Shown one piece after another: positions 1-9,091 of a stretch of 64,000 bases of DNA (position 1 is the stretch's first letter; every line of letters begins with the position of its first letter). Below the pieces are notes generated by a model. It was not told the origin of the DNA. It made no database searches and saw only the letters and a program-made list of their open reading frames with translations. The stretch comes from Leptolyngbya boryana PCC 6306 (GTDB lineage: Bacteria; Cyanobacteriota; Cyanobacteriia; Leptolyngbyales; Leptolyngbyaceae): assembly GCF_000353285.1 (NCBI RefSeq), contig NZ_KB731324.1, forward strand, positions 5,598,577 through 5,662,576. The letters are read 5' to 3'. The position numbers and the translations under genes are program-made.

Positions 1-359
1 ACTCCAAAAATGACAGGTACGCCAGTCTGAAAACCTGCCGCAGCAATCCCTTTCGAGACTTCTGAAGACACATGATCAAAGTGAGGAGTTTGACCCTTGA
101 TCACGGCCCCCAAACAAATGACGGCATCATATCGCCCTGACAGCGCAAATTGGCGTGCCACTAGAGGGAGTTCAAATGCACCTGGAACCCAGGCGTAATC
201 AACCTGTGTGCCATGCGGATCAACATTGATTCCGTGGCGCTTTAGGCAATCTTGACAAGCTTCTAACAAGCGGGTGGTCACGAGGTCGTTAAATCGCCCA
301 ACCACGATCGCAAACCGCAGAGATTCGGTCTGAGAGAACGTTCCTTCAAAAATTGTCAT
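1..359 (-). CDS. ribH: 6,7-dimethyl-8-ribityllumazine synthase, 3' end outside window
   Basis: Makes the riboflavin precursor 6,7-dimethyl-8-ribityllumazine from ribitylamino-uracil and dihydroxybutanone phosphate in the cytoplasm. About 119 codons are visible from ATG at 359-357. Family motifs are clear: FAIVVGRFN near residue 16, the substrate-binding [25 protein letters not shown], and [15 protein letters not shown] with its catalytic-site histidine. Full proteins are about 155-190 residues, so the last third lies beyond the left edge. psbZ lies upstream on the same strand, a neighbour arrangement I recall as common in cyanobacteria. Family call is firm; only the missing end is unknown. 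Confidence 0.95.
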   Translation of the reverse strand, partial: MTIFEGTFSQTESLRFAIVVGRFNDLVTTRLLEACQDCLKRHGINVDPHGTQVDYAWVPGAFELPLVARQFALSGRYDAVICLGAVIKGQTPHFDHVSSEVSKGIAAAGFQTGVPVIFG

Positions 360-558
360 CGTTTGAATCTGAGTATCAACACTTCAATAGCTACCAGTTT
401 TCCCCAAAGAGAGTTTCTCCGAGGATTCACTTAAATTTAACTTGGGAACTTAGGCTTTGAATAGTGCTGATCGCTCTATTTATTTAGATTTTACATTTGA
501 GTCCACAGATTTTAGAGTTTCTTCTCCGTACTAACACTGAGAGATCTTCAAGTAAACT

Positions 559-595
559 CAAAAAACTGGGGACGAACCCCAAGTTCCTCCCCAGT
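559..595 (-). terminator. Rho-independent terminator of psbZ
   Basis: On the minus strand ACTGGGGA (595-588) pairs with TCCCCAGT (572-565), and a run of T follows (565-559 are A on the plus strand). It begins 13 bases past the psbZ stop, so psbZ is probably transcribed largely apart from ribH. Confidence 0.75.
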
Positions 596-607
596 ATACG
601 CATGAAT

Positions 608-796
608 TTAGATCACGAGATAGTTTAAAAGCCCGACCACAATCACCAAAGCAAACCAGATTCCGGAGCCAAGATAGAGTAAGCGCTTGGAGGTGTCCCA
701 GTTTTGGGGGGAAGCGTAAGCGACAGGTACGCCAACGACCATGATGAACGAAAATAAAACGAGTGCCAACAATGCGAGTTGGAAAATGAATGTCAT
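608..796 (-). CDS. psbZ: Photosystem II reaction centre protein Z
   Basis: A 62-residue thylakoid protein with two membrane spans (about residues 5-27 and 40-60) joined by a short loop containing [14 protein letters not shown]. Length, the [13 protein letters not shown] start and the GLLNYLV end match the PsbZ/Ycf9 family, which stabilises photosystem II-antenna contacts. It has its own terminator at 595-559 and lies upstream of ribH on the same strand. The sequence AGGGAGA just before the start codon (plus-strand TCTCCCT at 800-806) is a reasonable ribosome-binding site. Highly secure call because the family is short and strongly conserved. Confidence 0.95.
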   Translation of the reverse strand: MTFIFQLALLALVLFSFIMVVGVPVAYASPQNWDTSKRLLYLGSGIWFALVIVVGLLNYLVI

Positions 797-895
797 TTTT
801 CTCTCCCTAAAACAGCGTTTGTGAGTGTCTCAATTTCTTTTTATAAATAACCGAGACGCGATCGAAAAGTCCTGATTAGTACGTTATCAGAAAAC

Positions 896-3541
896 ATGGA
901 CGTGATTCTATGCCATACAACAGCGGATTTTGATACCCTCGGCGCGGCTGTTGGGGTGAGTCGGTTACGTCCGCAGTCTCGCATCGTTTTGTCGGGAGGA
1001 GCGCATCCTCCAGTTCGAGATTTTTTGGCGCTGCATCGAGATGAGTATCCGATGATTGAACGGCGGTCGGTCAAACCCGAATCGATTCGATCGATTACGG
1101 TCGTAGATGCTCAAATGCGCGATCGCTTAGGCAGTACGGCTGTATGGCTCGATTTGCCGCAGGTGGAAATTACTCTATATGACCATCATGTTGAAGTCGA
1201 TCGAGATATTTCGGCTGAACACACATTTTTTGATGCCGTTGGCGCGACTACGACAATTGTTGTCGAACAGTTGCAAGCGGAAGAAATCTCTATCACACCA
1301 ATTGAAGCCACTGTGATGGCATTGGGAATTCATGTCGATACAGGTTCGTTGACGTTTGATCATGCGACGGCGAGAGATGCGATGGCACTCGGTTGGCTAA
1401 TGCAGCAAGGGGCAAGCTTAAAAGCGATCGCGCAATATGTCGATCCAGGTTTATCTCCTCAGTTGCAGGCACTTCTGAGCACAGCGATGAAGCATTTACA
1501 CACTCAAGAGATTGAGGGAAATACGATTGCCTGGGTGATGCTCGAAACAGAGGAATTTGTACCTGGGCTGTCGAGTTTAGCTTCGAGCTTGATGGAGTTA
1601 ACCGAAAGTGATGCGCTTTTACTTGGGCATCGCTATTCCAGAGGTACGGGAGAAGCATTAACCGTGATTGGGCGATCCAATATTGACGGGACGAATCTGA
1701 ATGACCTCTTTCAGCCACAAGGCGGGGGACATGCCAAAGCAGCTTCACTGAGTGTGCGAGATGTCGATGCAGAGGCATTTCTCGATCGCTTAATTGAACA
1801 ATTCAAGGCGCAGATTCCCAAGCCTTTGAGTGCGCGCGAATTGATGTCTTCACCTGTGCGGACGATCCGACCTGAAACGACGATCGAGGATGCACAGCGG
1901 ATTTTGTTGCGGTATGGGCATTCGGGATTGTCGATCGTGAATCAAGAGGATCAACTCGTTGGCGTGATTTCCCGTCGAGATTTAGACATCGCGCTGCATC
2001 ATGGGTTTAGCCATGCGCCAGTGAAGGGCTATATGGCTTCAAATTTGAAGACAATTACACCAGAGACTTCACTCCCAGAGATCGAAGCGTTGATGGTGAC
2101 GTATGACATTGGCAGGCTTCCAGTTTTAGAACAGGGAAACTTAGTTGGCATTGTCACGCGCACGGATGTGTTGCGGCAATTGCATCAGGGCAAAAAAGAG
2201 CCTGAAAAAGATTTGTTTCCACTCCGGTATCTCTTGAGATTGGAGCGATTTGCAGAACCGTTTCAGAAGCTTTTGACGATCGCGGCTCAAGCCGCCGCAG
2301 AACGGGGATGGCATCTTTATCTAGTGGGCGGAGCTGTTCGAGATCTGTTACTGGCTGATCCGTCTGAACCCGTCGCGCTCAGTGATATTGATTTGGTCGT
2401 AGATGGCTTTCATCAAGCGGCAACGGTTGGAGCGGGAGTCGAACTCGCTCGATCGTTGCAAACGCTCTATCCTCAAGCCCGCTTAGAAATCCACGGCAAG
2501 TTTCAAACGGCGGCACTCCTTTGGCATAACGATACAGAACTCGATTCACTTTGGATTGATATTGCAACGGCGCGAACTGAGTTTTATCCTTATCCAGCGG
2601 CGAACCCAGAAGTTGAAGCTAGTTCGATTCGGCAGGATTTGTATCGACGTGATTTTACCGTCAATGCTTTGGCTTTGAGATTGACCAATCCGCGATCGAG
2701 TGAGTTGCTTGATTTCTTTGGGGGAGTGTTGGATTTGCGATCGCGGCAAATCCGAGTGCTACATGCGAATAGTTTCATTGAAGATCCAACTCGAATCTAT
2801 CGAGCTGTTCGGTTTGCTGTGCGATTGGGATTTGTCCTCGAACCGCAGACCGAAGGCTATATTCGACATGCGATCGACAGTGGTGTGTATGAACAGCGCG
2901 ATCGCATTGTTCCAGCATTGCAAACTCGACTGAAATCAGAATTGAAATACATTTTGCAAGCCCCGTACTGGAGAGCAGCGATTCGCAAACTTGCTGATCT
3001 GGATGCTCTTACTTGTATTCACCCTATGCTCAAGCTAGATGCAGCCCTCTGGCGGCAAATGAGGCTTGCAGATTGGTTACAGCGATGTGACATGACCATT
3101 CCGCATTGGCAAATTTTGCTCGAAGTGTTGATTGCGAAAATTGACGATCGAGCAAACGTTGCTCAAGCCTTACAGCTTCCCGCAGATGCGATCAAGCGGC
3201 TGGCAAATTTAGCAGAAATTGAACGCCAGTTAGAGCAATTGCCGCACTGTGAAAAGACCAGCCAGATGGTGCAATTGCTCAAACTGTTTAGCTCAGAAAC
3301 ACTGATATTAGTTGCCGTCAGAAGTTCAAGAACCATCCGGCGATTGATCTGGACGTATTTCTCGCGCTGGTCATTGGTCAAAGCACCAATTGATGGAACA
3401 GATCTCAAAGCCTTGGGATACAAACCTGGAAAGCAGTTTAAGCAAATGTTAGACGACTTGCTAGCAGCAACGCTTGACGGAGAGATTAGCGATCGTGCAC
3501 AAGCTGAAGCCTTTCTACACAAGCGGTATCCGTTAACATAG
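896..3541 (+). CDS. cca: tRNA nucleotidyltransferase with DHH phosphoesterase and CBS domains
   Basis: An 881-residue fusion. Residues 1-300 are a DHH/DHHA1 phosphoesterase: HTTADFDT at 7-14, the DHH triad at 96-98, GIHVDTG at 144-150 and GGGHAKAAS at 277-285. Two CBS domains follow (about 312-430), and from about 465 a class II nucleotidyltransferase: GGAVRDLLL at 478-486, catalytic DID at 497-499 and RRDFTVNAL. The enzyme adds CCA, or only the terminal A, to tRNA 3' ends; motifs cannot separate these. The CBS pair suggests adenosine-nucleotide sensing (inference). Such DHH-CBS-polymerase fusions are known in cyanobacteria and some other bacteria. ATG at 896; no strong Shine-Dalgarno. Confidence 0.92.
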   Translation: MDVILCHTTADFDTLGAAVGVSRLRPQSRIVLSGGAHPPVRDFLALHRDEYPMIERRSVKPESIRSITVVDAQMRDRLGSTAVWLDLPQVEITLYDHHVEVDRDISAEHTFFDAVGATTTIVVEQLQAEEISITPIEATVMALGIHVDTGSLTFDHATARDAMALGWLMQQGASLKAIAQYVDPGLSPQLQALLSTAMKHLHTQEIEGNTIAWVMLETEEFVPGLSSLASSLMELTESDALLLGHRYSRGTGEALTVIGRSNIDGTNLNDLFQPQGGGHAKAASLSVRDVDAEAFLDRLIEQFKAQIPKPLSARELMSSPVRTIRPETTIEDAQRILLRYGHSGLSIVNQEDQLVGVISRRDLDIALHHGFSHAPVKGYMASNLKTITPETSLPEIEALMVTYDIGRLPVLEQGNLVGIVTRTDVLRQLHQGKKEPEKDLFPLRYLLRLERFAEPFQKLLTIAAQAAAERGWHLYLVGGAVRDLLLADPSEPVALSDIDLVVDGFHQAATVGAGVELARSLQTLYPQARLEIHGKFQTAALLWHNDTELDSLWIDIATARTEFYPYPAANPEVEASSIRQDLYRRDFTVNALALRLTNPRSSELLDFFGGVLDLRSRQIRVLHANSFIEDPTRIYRAVRFAVRLGFVLEPQTEGYIRHAIDSGVYEQRDRIVPALQTRLKSELKYILQAPYWRAAIRKLADLDALTCIHPMLKLDAALWRQMRLADWLQRCDMTIPHWQILLEVLIAKIDDRANVAQALQLPADAIKRLANLAEIERQLEQLPHCEKTSQMVQLLKLFSSETLILVAVRSSRTIRRLIWTYFSRWSLVKAPIDGTDLKALGYKPGKQFKQMLDDLLAATLDGEISDRAQAEAFLHKRYPLT

Positions 3542-3567
3542 GGTCTGAACTTTTAGGCGATCGACGA

Positions 3568-4740
3568 ATGCTATATCGACGTTTTGGACGTACCGAACTG
3601 CAAATGCCCGTTTTTTCCTGCGGAGGAATGCGATATCAGTTCAAATGGCAAGATGTTGCGCCGGATGAAGTCCCCAACGATCAGCAGGCAAACTTAGAAG
3701 CGACAATTCGACGATCGTTTGAATTAGGGATGTATCACATCGAAACGGCTCGCGGCTATGGTTCTTCTGAAATGCAATTGGGCAACATTCTGCCAAAATT
3801 GCCCCGCGAGAAGCTGATTGCTCAAACCAAAGTTGCACCTGTGGCAGACCCAAACGAATTTAGAAAAACGTTTGAGACTTCACTGAGCTATTTAAAACTC
3901 GACTATGTTGACCTGCTCGGACTGCACGGCATTAATGACACGGAAACATTTGAAGATGCGCTTCGCTGTTTAGATGTAGTGAGATCGCTGCAAGAACAAG
4001 GCAAAGTTCGCCATGTCGGATTTTCGACACATGGTTCCACAGAAATTATTATCAAAGCGATCGAGACGAATCAATTCGATTACGTCAATCTGCATTGGTA
4101 CTACATCAATCAACTGAATTGGAGCGCGATCGCTGCTGCTACTGCTCACGATATGGGCGTTTTTATCATCAGCCCGACGAATAAAGGCGGCAATCTGCAC
4201 GAGCCTCCAGCTAGGCTAAGAGAACTTTGTGCACCGCTTTCTCCAGTTGTGTTTAATGATTTGTTCTGCCTCAGTCATTCTCAGGTTCATACCTTGAGTA
4301 TTGGAGCCGCGAAACCGACTGATTTCGATGAGCATTTGAAAACATTGGCGTGGATAGATCGCGCAGATGAAATTCTGCCTCCAATCATTCACCGTCTAGA
4401 GCAAGCCGCGATCGAGCGATTGGGAGAAGATTGGTTTAAGCGGTGGCACGTTGGCTTACCCTCGGTCGATGAAACTCCTGGACGCTTAAATCTTCATACA
4501 GTGATCTGGTTGAGAAATTTAGCGATCGCTTACGATTTAGTCGATTATGCGAAGATGCGCTACAACCTGTTAGGTCAAGCCAGCCATTGGTTTCCGGGCG
4601 CGCGCGTCAGTGAAATTGATCTAGAAGCATTGCGCCCTGTTTTACAAGACAGTCCATTTCGCGATCGCATTCTCGACGTTCTTCGTGAGGCGGATCAACT
4701 GCTGGGAGGCGAAACCGTGAAACGTTTATCGCAACAATAG
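3568..4740 (+). CDS. Aldo/keto reductase
   Basis: A 390-residue NADPH-dependent oxidoreductase of the aldo/keto reductase family. The N-terminal barrel shows MLYRRFGRTELQMPVFSCGGMR, the catalytic tyrosine in ETARGYGSSE, the lysine in LIAQTKVAP, and the histidine in LLGLHGIN. A C-terminal helical extension of about 100 residues lacks the CxxCxxC cluster found in related ferredoxin-like aldo/keto reductases. It starts 26 bases after the cca stop on the same strand and may be co-transcribed with it. Substrate unknown. The downstream hairpin at 4867-4889 could end this transcription unit. Confidence 0.85.
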   Translation: MLYRRFGRTELQMPVFSCGGMRYQFKWQDVAPDEVPNDQQANLEATIRRSFELGMYHIETARGYGSSEMQLGNILPKLPREKLIAQTKVAPVADPNEFRKTFETSLSYLKLDYVDLLGLHGINDTETFEDALRCLDVVRSLQEQGKVRHVGFSTHGSTEIIIKAIETNQFDYVNLHWYYINQLNWSAIAAATAHDMGVFIISPTNKGGNLHEPPARLRELCAPLSPVVFNDLFCLSHSQVHTLSIGAAKPTDFDEHLKTLAWIDRADEILPPIIHRLEQAAIERLGEDWFKRWHVGLPSVDETPGRLNLHTVIWLRNLAIAYDLVDYAKMRYNLLGQASHWFPGARVSEIDLEALRPVLQDSPFRDRILDVLREADQLLGGETVKRLSQQ

Positions 4741-4866
4741 AAAAATTTCTCGATCGACGCTCCTCATCCATCAACAAACATCGAAACGAAATTAGAAATT
4801 TCTGCAAATTTAAACGTGCAAACTTTTTCGGACAGGGTAAAGTAAGGAGATTCTGTTTTATTGCCC

Positions 4867-4889
4867 TCAGTGCAGGCACTGAATTTTTT
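4867..4889 (+). terminator. Terminator-like hairpin directly before coaD
   Basis: TCAGTG-CAGG-CACTGA (4867-4882) forms a 6-bp stem and is followed after one A by six T (4884-4889). This is the shape of an intrinsic terminator, yet the coaD GTG start is at 4892, leaving no room for a separate promoter or Shine-Dalgarno. It may be an attenuator or a translation-blocking hairpin. Confidence 0.5.
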
Positions 4890-4891
4890 CT

Positions 4892-5443
4892 GTGATTGCA
4901 ATCTATCCTGGCAGTTTTGACCCGATTACATACGGACATCTCGACTTAATTAAGCGAGGTGCACTGTTGTTCGATCGAGTGATCGTCGCCGTTCTGCGAA
5001 ACCCTAACAAAACTCCGCTCTTTACTGTTCAACAGCGTTTAGAGCAGATCCGGATCGCAGTCCAGCAAATTCCCAACGTGGAAGCCGATAGCTTTGAGGG
5101 CTTGACTGTAACTTATGCTCAACTGCGAGGCGCATCTGCCCTCTTACGAGGATTACGAGCCGTTTCTGACTTTGAGATGGAGTTACAAATGGCACACACC
5201 AATAAAACATTATCGACTCAGATCGAGACGGTATTTCTTGCCACCTCGAATGAGTACAGTTTTCTGAGCAGTAGTGTTGTTCGAGAAATCGCCAGATTTG
5301 GTGGTTCGATCGACCATCTTGTTCCTACCCATGTCGCCGAAGATATTTACCGATGCTACGCCAAGAATCACCCAGTATCAGCCCTGACGGATTCACCGCT
5401 CCCGAACGCCGCAACAATGGTGCAAGAGACGTGCAAAGAGTAG
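4892..5443 (+). CDS. coaD: Pantetheine-phosphate adenylyltransferase
   Basis: Fourth step of coenzyme A synthesis: 4'-phosphopantetheine + ATP to dephospho-CoA. Shows the nucleotidyl-transferase signature [12 protein letters not shown] near the N-terminus, [14 protein letters not shown] in the middle, and [13 protein letters not shown], the usual ISSTxxR element. The start must be GTG at 4892, because the frame is closed by TGA at 4880 and only ATT codons lie between. The family core is about 160 residues; here 183, and the extra C-terminal residues overlap the next gene out of frame by 91 bases. There is no Shine-Dalgarno; a hairpin with a T tract lies immediately upstream. Confidence 0.95.
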   Translation: MIAIYPGSFDPITYGHLDLIKRGALLFDRVIVAVLRNPNKTPLFTVQQRLEQIRIAVQQIPNVEADSFEGLTVTYAQLRGASALLRGLRAVSDFEMELQMAHTNKTLSTQIETVFLATSNEYSFLSSSVVREIARFGGSIDHLVPTHVAEDIYRCYAKNHPVSALTDSPLPNAATMVQETCKE

Positions 5444-6069
5444 GAAGTCTCGATATTCAAAGAGAGTTGAATCGGCTGGAGGAGATGATTCTCGACAGCC
5501 CTAGAATTCCGCTATCGCGCCGCACGCTGATTGATGAAGAGCAGTTTCTCGATCAGTTAGACCTGGTACGGTTGAGCTTGCCCGAAGCATTTCATGAAGC
5601 GGTCGAAATTGCCCGCCATCGAGATGAGATTCTCGATCAGGCAGAACAGTACGCTCAAGAAATTGTCGAAGAAGCAGAACGCCGCGCGGCTCAGATGATG
5701 AATGAGTCCGGCATTATTCAACGAGCAGAGCAAGAAGCGCAGCAGATTCGCCTCTCGGTACAGCAAGAATGTGAAGCAGTCCAACAGCAAACGATCGCTC
5801 AAATTGAGCAGATGCGTCGCCAAGCTCAGCAAGATCTAGACGAGATGCGTCGAATGGCGATCGAGGAAAGTGAAGATGTGCAGAATGGGGCGGATGAGTA
5901 CGCTGATAAGGTGCTGCGCGACATGGAATCGCAGATGACAGAGATGCTAAGAATTGTCCGCAATGGTCGGGCACAGTTGCAGATCAATCAGCCACAACCA
6001 CAACAAGTTGCTCCACCCAAGCCAATGCCGCCAAAGGGCAATTCAGAACAACGCAAGCCTCAGCAGTAG
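5353..6069 (+). CDS. DivIVA-like coiled-coil protein, possible Cdv3-type division factor
   Basis: A 238-residue cytoplasmic protein. After a variable N-terminus comes a conserved block, [25 protein letters not shown] (about 33-57), then acidic helices with long coiled-coil stretches rich in E, Q and R (about 85-205), and a Pro/Gln-rich tail. This resembles the cyanobacterial DivIVA-like/Cdv3 group that helps place the division ring; the functional link is an inference from the general pattern. The ATG at 5353 lies inside coaD in another frame. An internal start at the methionine near residue 44 would cut into the conserved block, so the overlapping start is preferred. Follows coaD in one unit. 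Confidence 0.6.
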   Translation: MLRQESPSISPDGFTAPERRNNGARDVQRVGSLDIQRELNRLEEMILDSPRIPLSRRTLIDEEQFLDQLDLVRLSLPEAFHEAVEIARHRDEILDQAEQYAQEIVEEAERRAAQMMNESGIIQRAEQEAQQIRLSVQQECEAVQQQTIAQIEQMRRQAQQDLDEMRRMAIEESEDVQNGADEYADKVLRDMESQMTEMLRIVRNGRAQLQINQPQPQQVAPPKPMPPKGNSEQRKPQQ

Positions 6070-6074
6070 AGTGC

Positions 6075-6135
6075 TAAGCCGAATCTGTCGCGAGGAGTGA
6101 AGTTTCGGCTGCACTCAATGCGGGAATTCGGCTTA
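6075..6135. terminator. Hairpin between convergent genes
   Basis: TAAGCCGAAT (6075-6084) and ATTCGGCTTA (6126-6135) form a perfect 10-bp stem with a 41-base loop, placed exactly between the DivIVA-like gene and the opposing coiled-coil gene, whose stop codon is in the right arm. The loop is long and T runs are weak, so terminator function is tentative. Confidence 0.4.
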
Positions 6136-6564
6136 ACTTTGTCCTGCTTTCAAATTCGAGAGCATTTCGACTGCATCTCCTAATGCAGTCGTTAAGCTTT
6201 TGCGTGTTTCACTGTGGCTGAGTTGTTCAGCTTGTAGATCTTGGACGAGTTGATTGCGATCGCTCCACACTTCAATTAATTTCGCCTGAAGTTCTGAAAC
6301 GGTTTGCAGCTCAAAAATTTCGGATTCTACTTCAGTTTCGGAAGCATACGAGGCAGCTTTGACGCGATCGAGTTCTGCTTGCAATTGAGCGATCGCATCT
6401 TGTAGTGCGAGAACCTCAGAGCGGCGTTGTCCAGCCTCAATTTCATAGCGCTTGCGCCAATTATCAGCACTGGCATGTGCCGCCTGCTCGGACGCTTGGG
6501 CTGCCTTGACTTGTTGCTGTAGGTCTTTAATTTCTTGCAGCCACCCAACAACTTGTTGCGACAT
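6133..6564 (-). CDS. Coiled-coil protein of unknown function
   Basis: A soluble 143-residue protein made almost entirely of heptad-like helix (WLQEIKDLQQQVKAAQASEQ and onward), rich in Ala, Gln and Glu, with no catalytic motif, signal peptide or membrane span. ATG at 6564 (MSQQVVGWLQ) is preferred to the ATG at 6597 because the protein's helical part starts there. It ends tail-to-tail with the DivIVA-like gene, and a c-type cytochrome gene lies upstream on the same strand (50 bases away). Function not recognised; a structural or scaffold role would be a guess. Confidence 0.6.
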   Translation of the reverse strand: MSQQVVGWLQEIKDLQQQVKAAQASEQAAHASADNWRKRYEIEAGQRRSEVLALQDAIAQLQAELDRVKAASYASETEVESEIFELQTVSELQAKLIEVWSDRNQLVQDLQAEQLSHSETRKSLTTALGDAVEMLSNLKAGQS

Positions 6565-6617
6565 CTCTGTATCCTTATGTAATCCTGTGTTCAACACGAT
6601 ACATCAAGATCTCAGTT

Positions 6618-6935
6618 TCAGTTCCAGTTTTGATGAGCGCGATCGAGAACATATTCAGCAACGGATTGAATCTCTGATTCGTTCAAGCGATCTTTGTAAG
6701 CAGACATATTTCCTTTTCCGTTGGTAATAATTGCCACGATCGCTTCGACGGTTGCGTATCCATTCTTTTCTAGTGCTTTCAGCTTCAGTGTTTTTCCGCG
6801 TCGCACAATGTTGCCCCCATTCACATGACAGCCCGCACACTGAAGCTCAAATAACTGTGCAGGTGACTCATCTGCCCAAGCTGGCGACGAAAAAAGTAAA
6901 ACAGCACTTAAGAGAATGGCAATGAATTTCAGCAT
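6618..6935 (-). CDS. Cytochrome c6-like protein (small class I c-type cytochrome)
   Basis: A 105-residue secreted electron carrier. A signal peptide (MLKFIAILLSAVLLFSSPAWA) targets the thylakoid lumen or periplasm. Heme attaches at CAGCH, and the methionine in NMSAYKDRL is the likely sixth ligand. The C-terminal helix ESEIQSVAEYVLDRA matches cytochrome c6. Plastocyanin-replacing c6 usually has CAACHAGG and a different region after the heme; here GCHVNGGNIVRRGKTLKLKAL is closer to the c6B/c6C-like paralogues, so the main petJ role is not assured. Its partner is unknown. Confidence 0.85.
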   Translation of the reverse strand: MLKFIAILLSAVLLFSSPAWADESPAQLFELQCAGCHVNGGNIVRRGKTLKLKALEKNGYATVEAIVAIITNGKGNMSAYKDRLNESEIQSVAEYVLDRAHQNWN

Positions 6936-7024
6936 TGAGGTTACAAATCAGTTTTCTGGATTTTGACATACTCCGGATTTCTTCGGCACAATAGCAAATG
7001 TTGTGAGGAAATCAGGAGCTTGTC

Positions 7025-7522
7025 GTGATCGGAAAAATTGCTATTGGCGTTGCGTGTTTTGCGATCGCGTTTGTTCTCGCGAGTCTGGTCGAGTACTGGG
7101 TGCACCGACTCATGCACAAGCCCTACAAATTGGGTGAACGACATCGCGATCATCACCGCCGCAATGAAGGGCAAGGCGTGATTTGGGAGTTTTTTGATTA
7201 TCTCAAAGGCACGATTCTGATTATGGGATTGTTGTTTTTTGTGTCGATCGAGGCTGGCATCGGCTGGTTCTTAGGCGGATTAGTTTACGCTGCGTTTTCT
7301 TCTTACGCGCATCAACTCCAGCATGAGAATCCGACGAAATGTTTTTGGATGAAGATGCCTGTGCATTATGTGCATCACAAATATGGCATGTGGCATCACA
7401 ACTTTGGCTTAGCTGTCGATTGGTGGGATCATGTATTTGGAACTTATAAACTCGTCGATTGGTTAACAGAGCAAGAATTGAGCCAACCGGAACGGGGATA
7501 TTTAGAACTGCGTTGGCGGTAG
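7025..7522 (+). CDS. Fatty acid hydroxylase / sterol desaturase family membrane protein
   Basis: A 165-residue integral membrane protein with the histidine boxes of the di-iron hydroxylase superfamily: HRLMH, HRDHH, then HYVHH and HHN near the C-terminus. Two or three hydrophobic segments (about 5-22, 62-80, 84-100) surround them. The family uses O2 to hydroxylate or desaturate lipids and includes the beta-carotene hydroxylase CrtR type; the substrate here cannot be read from sequence. GTG start at 7025 has a good Shine-Dalgarno (AGGAGC, about 5 bases upstream). It ends convergent with the toxin-antitoxin pair. Confidence 0.8.
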   Translation: MIGKIAIGVACFAIAFVLASLVEYWVHRLMHKPYKLGERHRDHHRRNEGQGVIWEFFDYLKGTILIMGLLFFVSIEAGIGWFLGGLVYAAFSSYAHQLQHENPTKCFWMKMPVHYVHHKYGMWHHNFGLAVDWWDHVFGTYKLVDWLTEQELSQPERGYLELRWR

Positions 7523-7539
7523 GGTTGAAGCGAGTGAAC

Positions 7540-7872
7540 TTAGTACAGCGTTAGTATTCCAAGATTGGGATCTGCGCTGAACTGAATCATGTCTTCGTAG
7601 TGCGATCGCAAAATCTCTTCAATTTGGTGAGTTGGGCAATTTCCTCGTCGAATCCAAATTACCTTGGGTGGAAATCCTTGCAAGGTAATCAACTCACTGA
7701 AATCTGAGTCTCTAGTGACAACTGTGAAATGATTCTGCTCCGCATATTGCCAGAGGATGCGATCGTCTGCTTGATCCAGTCCCAGGAATGAAACGTGCTG
7801 AGAGTCAGGATACAGATCAGCAAGCCGTTGAACTAATCGAGGCGAGAGATTTTGATCAAACAACAATTTCAT
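7540..7872 (-). CDS. DUF5615 PIN-like toxin
   Basis: A 110-residue protein with the PIN-like fold of DUF5615: MKLLFDQNLSP at the N-terminus carries the first metal-binding aspartate, LGLDQADDRIL the second, and VVTRDSDFSEL the third acidic cluster. Such proteins are predicted ribonucleases paired with DUF433 antitoxins. Its ATG overlaps the last codons of the antitoxin gene by 4 bases, so the two are translationally coupled. All three acidic motifs are present, so it looks intact. The pairing is a family-level rule; activity is inferred. Confidence 0.85.
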   Translation of the reverse strand: MKLLFDQNLSPRLVQRLADLYPDSQHVSFLGLDQADDRILWQYAEQNHFTVVTRDSDFSELITLQGFPPKVIWIRRGNCPTHQIEEILRSHYEDMIQFSADPNLGILTLY

Positions 7873-8093
7873 GCTTGAATTGCCAGCGTTTGACGTTCAC
7901 GCTCAGCGGCATAACTTAAGCAAGCCAGAATATCTTCATGGGTCAAATATGGGAAATCGTCTAGGATTTCTTCATAAGTCATCCCTGAAGCCAAGTAGGA
8001 CAAAACATCATAAACGGTGATTCGCATTCCCCGGATACAAGGCTTGCCACCGCGCTTCCCAGGCTCGATGGTAATAATGTCTTGATAGCGCAT
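7869..8093 (-). CDS. DUF433 antitoxin
   Basis: A 74-residue DNA-binding-type antitoxin: ITIEPGKRGGKPCIRGMRITVYDVLSYLA, then MTYEEILDDFPYLTHEDILACL, the DUF433 winged-helix signature. It normally neutralises the downstream DUF5615 nuclease and represses its own promoter. It comes first in the operon, as expected for antitoxins, and overlaps the toxin gene by 4 bases. The 113 bases up to the opposing SGNH hydrolase gene should hold divergent promoters; no obvious operator repeat was seen. Confidence 0.85.
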   Translation of the reverse strand: MRYQDIITIEPGKRGGKPCIRGMRITVYDVLSYLASGMTYEEILDDFPYLTHEDILACLSYAAERERQTLAIQA

Positions 8094-8206
8094 AGGTCGC
8101 TTGCCTACAAAATTTCTTCCATTTTAGTATCTTCTAAATTTCTTTATTAACAGGCGGATTTTGGGCTATAAGATCCGACAGTGTTTTTTATACAAAGCGA
8201 ATCATC

Positions 8207-9052
8207 GTGGCAGTGTCTCCGATTTCTAAAACCGTTCCAGGTTGGGTCTATCTATCTGTTGTCACCAATGTCGTATTCGGCACAACGTTAGGATTGTGGT
8301 TCTTAGGCGATCGCTATTTCACTGAAACGTTGCTCTATCCACCCGCCGCTCGGACTGCAACCGTTGCAAAAGCAGTTGAAACCCCAGAGATTGTCGCGCA
8401 AGCTGCTTCGATGCCGTTGGGTCGATCTTTGACGTATCAGGATTGGGTCGATCTGCTTGAAAAAGAAGCGAAAGCCATGATCAAACGAAAACCCGATCGC
8501 TTAATCGTGATGGCAGGAGATTCGCTGACGCTTTGGTTTCCTCAAGATCTGCTACCAAGCGATCGCACTTGGCTCAATCAAGGCATTTCTGGTGAAACCG
8601 CGTCGGGCTTAGCAAAACGCTTGAAACTCTTTGATCAAACGCAACCCGAAGCGATCTTCGTCATGGTCGGAATTAATGATTTGCTCAAAGGCAATTCTGA
8701 GCAAGAGATTCTCGATGCCCAAGCCGACATAATTGCTCAATTGCAGAAATCTCATCCCAAATCAAAAATTGTTCTTCAGTCGTTGCTGCCTCGTGCAAAA
8801 GAAGAAATTACCACTGCCAATGCAACTCAGGTCGAAGCCCTGTCAAATGCTCGAATTTACCAATTTAATCGCCGTTTAGCCGCATTAGCCGATCAAACCA
8901 AGGTTGAATTTCTAGATTTGCAGCCGCTTTTCGCGGACAAAGAAGGATTTCTGCGATCGGACTTAACCACCGATGGCTTGCATCTCAGCACCCAAGGATA
9001 TTTAGTTTGGCGATCAGCAATTCAAACTTTCAATCAATTGGCGCTGCGTTAG
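8207..9052 (+). CDS. SGNH/GDSL hydrolase, membrane-anchored
   Basis: A 281-residue lipase/esterase-like hydrolase. One N-terminal membrane segment (about 13-33) is followed by a periplasmic catalytic domain with the SGNH blocks: VMAGDSLTLWF (nucleophile Ser), NQGISGETASG (Gly), VMVGINDLLKG (Asn) and TTDGLHLSTQGY (catalytic Asp and His). Substrates of such proteins include acylated sugars and lipids; none can be named here. GTG at 8207 is taken as start, without a Shine-Dalgarno, so a nearby GTG is possible. A second, lipoprotein-type SGNH hydrolase occurs at 49876-50574. Confidence 0.85.
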   Translation: MAVSPISKTVPGWVYLSVVTNVVFGTTLGLWFLGDRYFTETLLYPPAARTATVAKAVETPEIVAQAASMPLGRSLTYQDWVDLLEKEAKAMIKRKPDRLIVMAGDSLTLWFPQDLLPSDRTWLNQGISGETASGLAKRLKLFDQTQPEAIFVMVGINDLLKGNSEQEILDAQADIIAQLQKSHPKSKIVLQSLLPRAKEEITTANATQVEALSNARIYQFNRRLAALADQTKVEFLDLQPLFADKEGFLRSDLTTDGLHLSTQGYLVWRSAIQTFNQLALR

Positions 9053-9091
9053 TGTTTTATGATCGGATCGTAGGCGCGAGGAAGTTGTGAA

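Noticed and set aside
1293..1778. 161-codon reading frame opposite the tRNA nucleotidyltransferase gene
   Set aside because: Antisense to well-supported DHH domain sequence; its translation has no recognisable domain.
896..3541. Frequent GCGATCGC repeats as a CRISPR or mobile repeat
   Set aside because: They are HIP1 octamers scattered over both coding and noncoding DNA throughout the window, typical of cyanobacteria, not an array.
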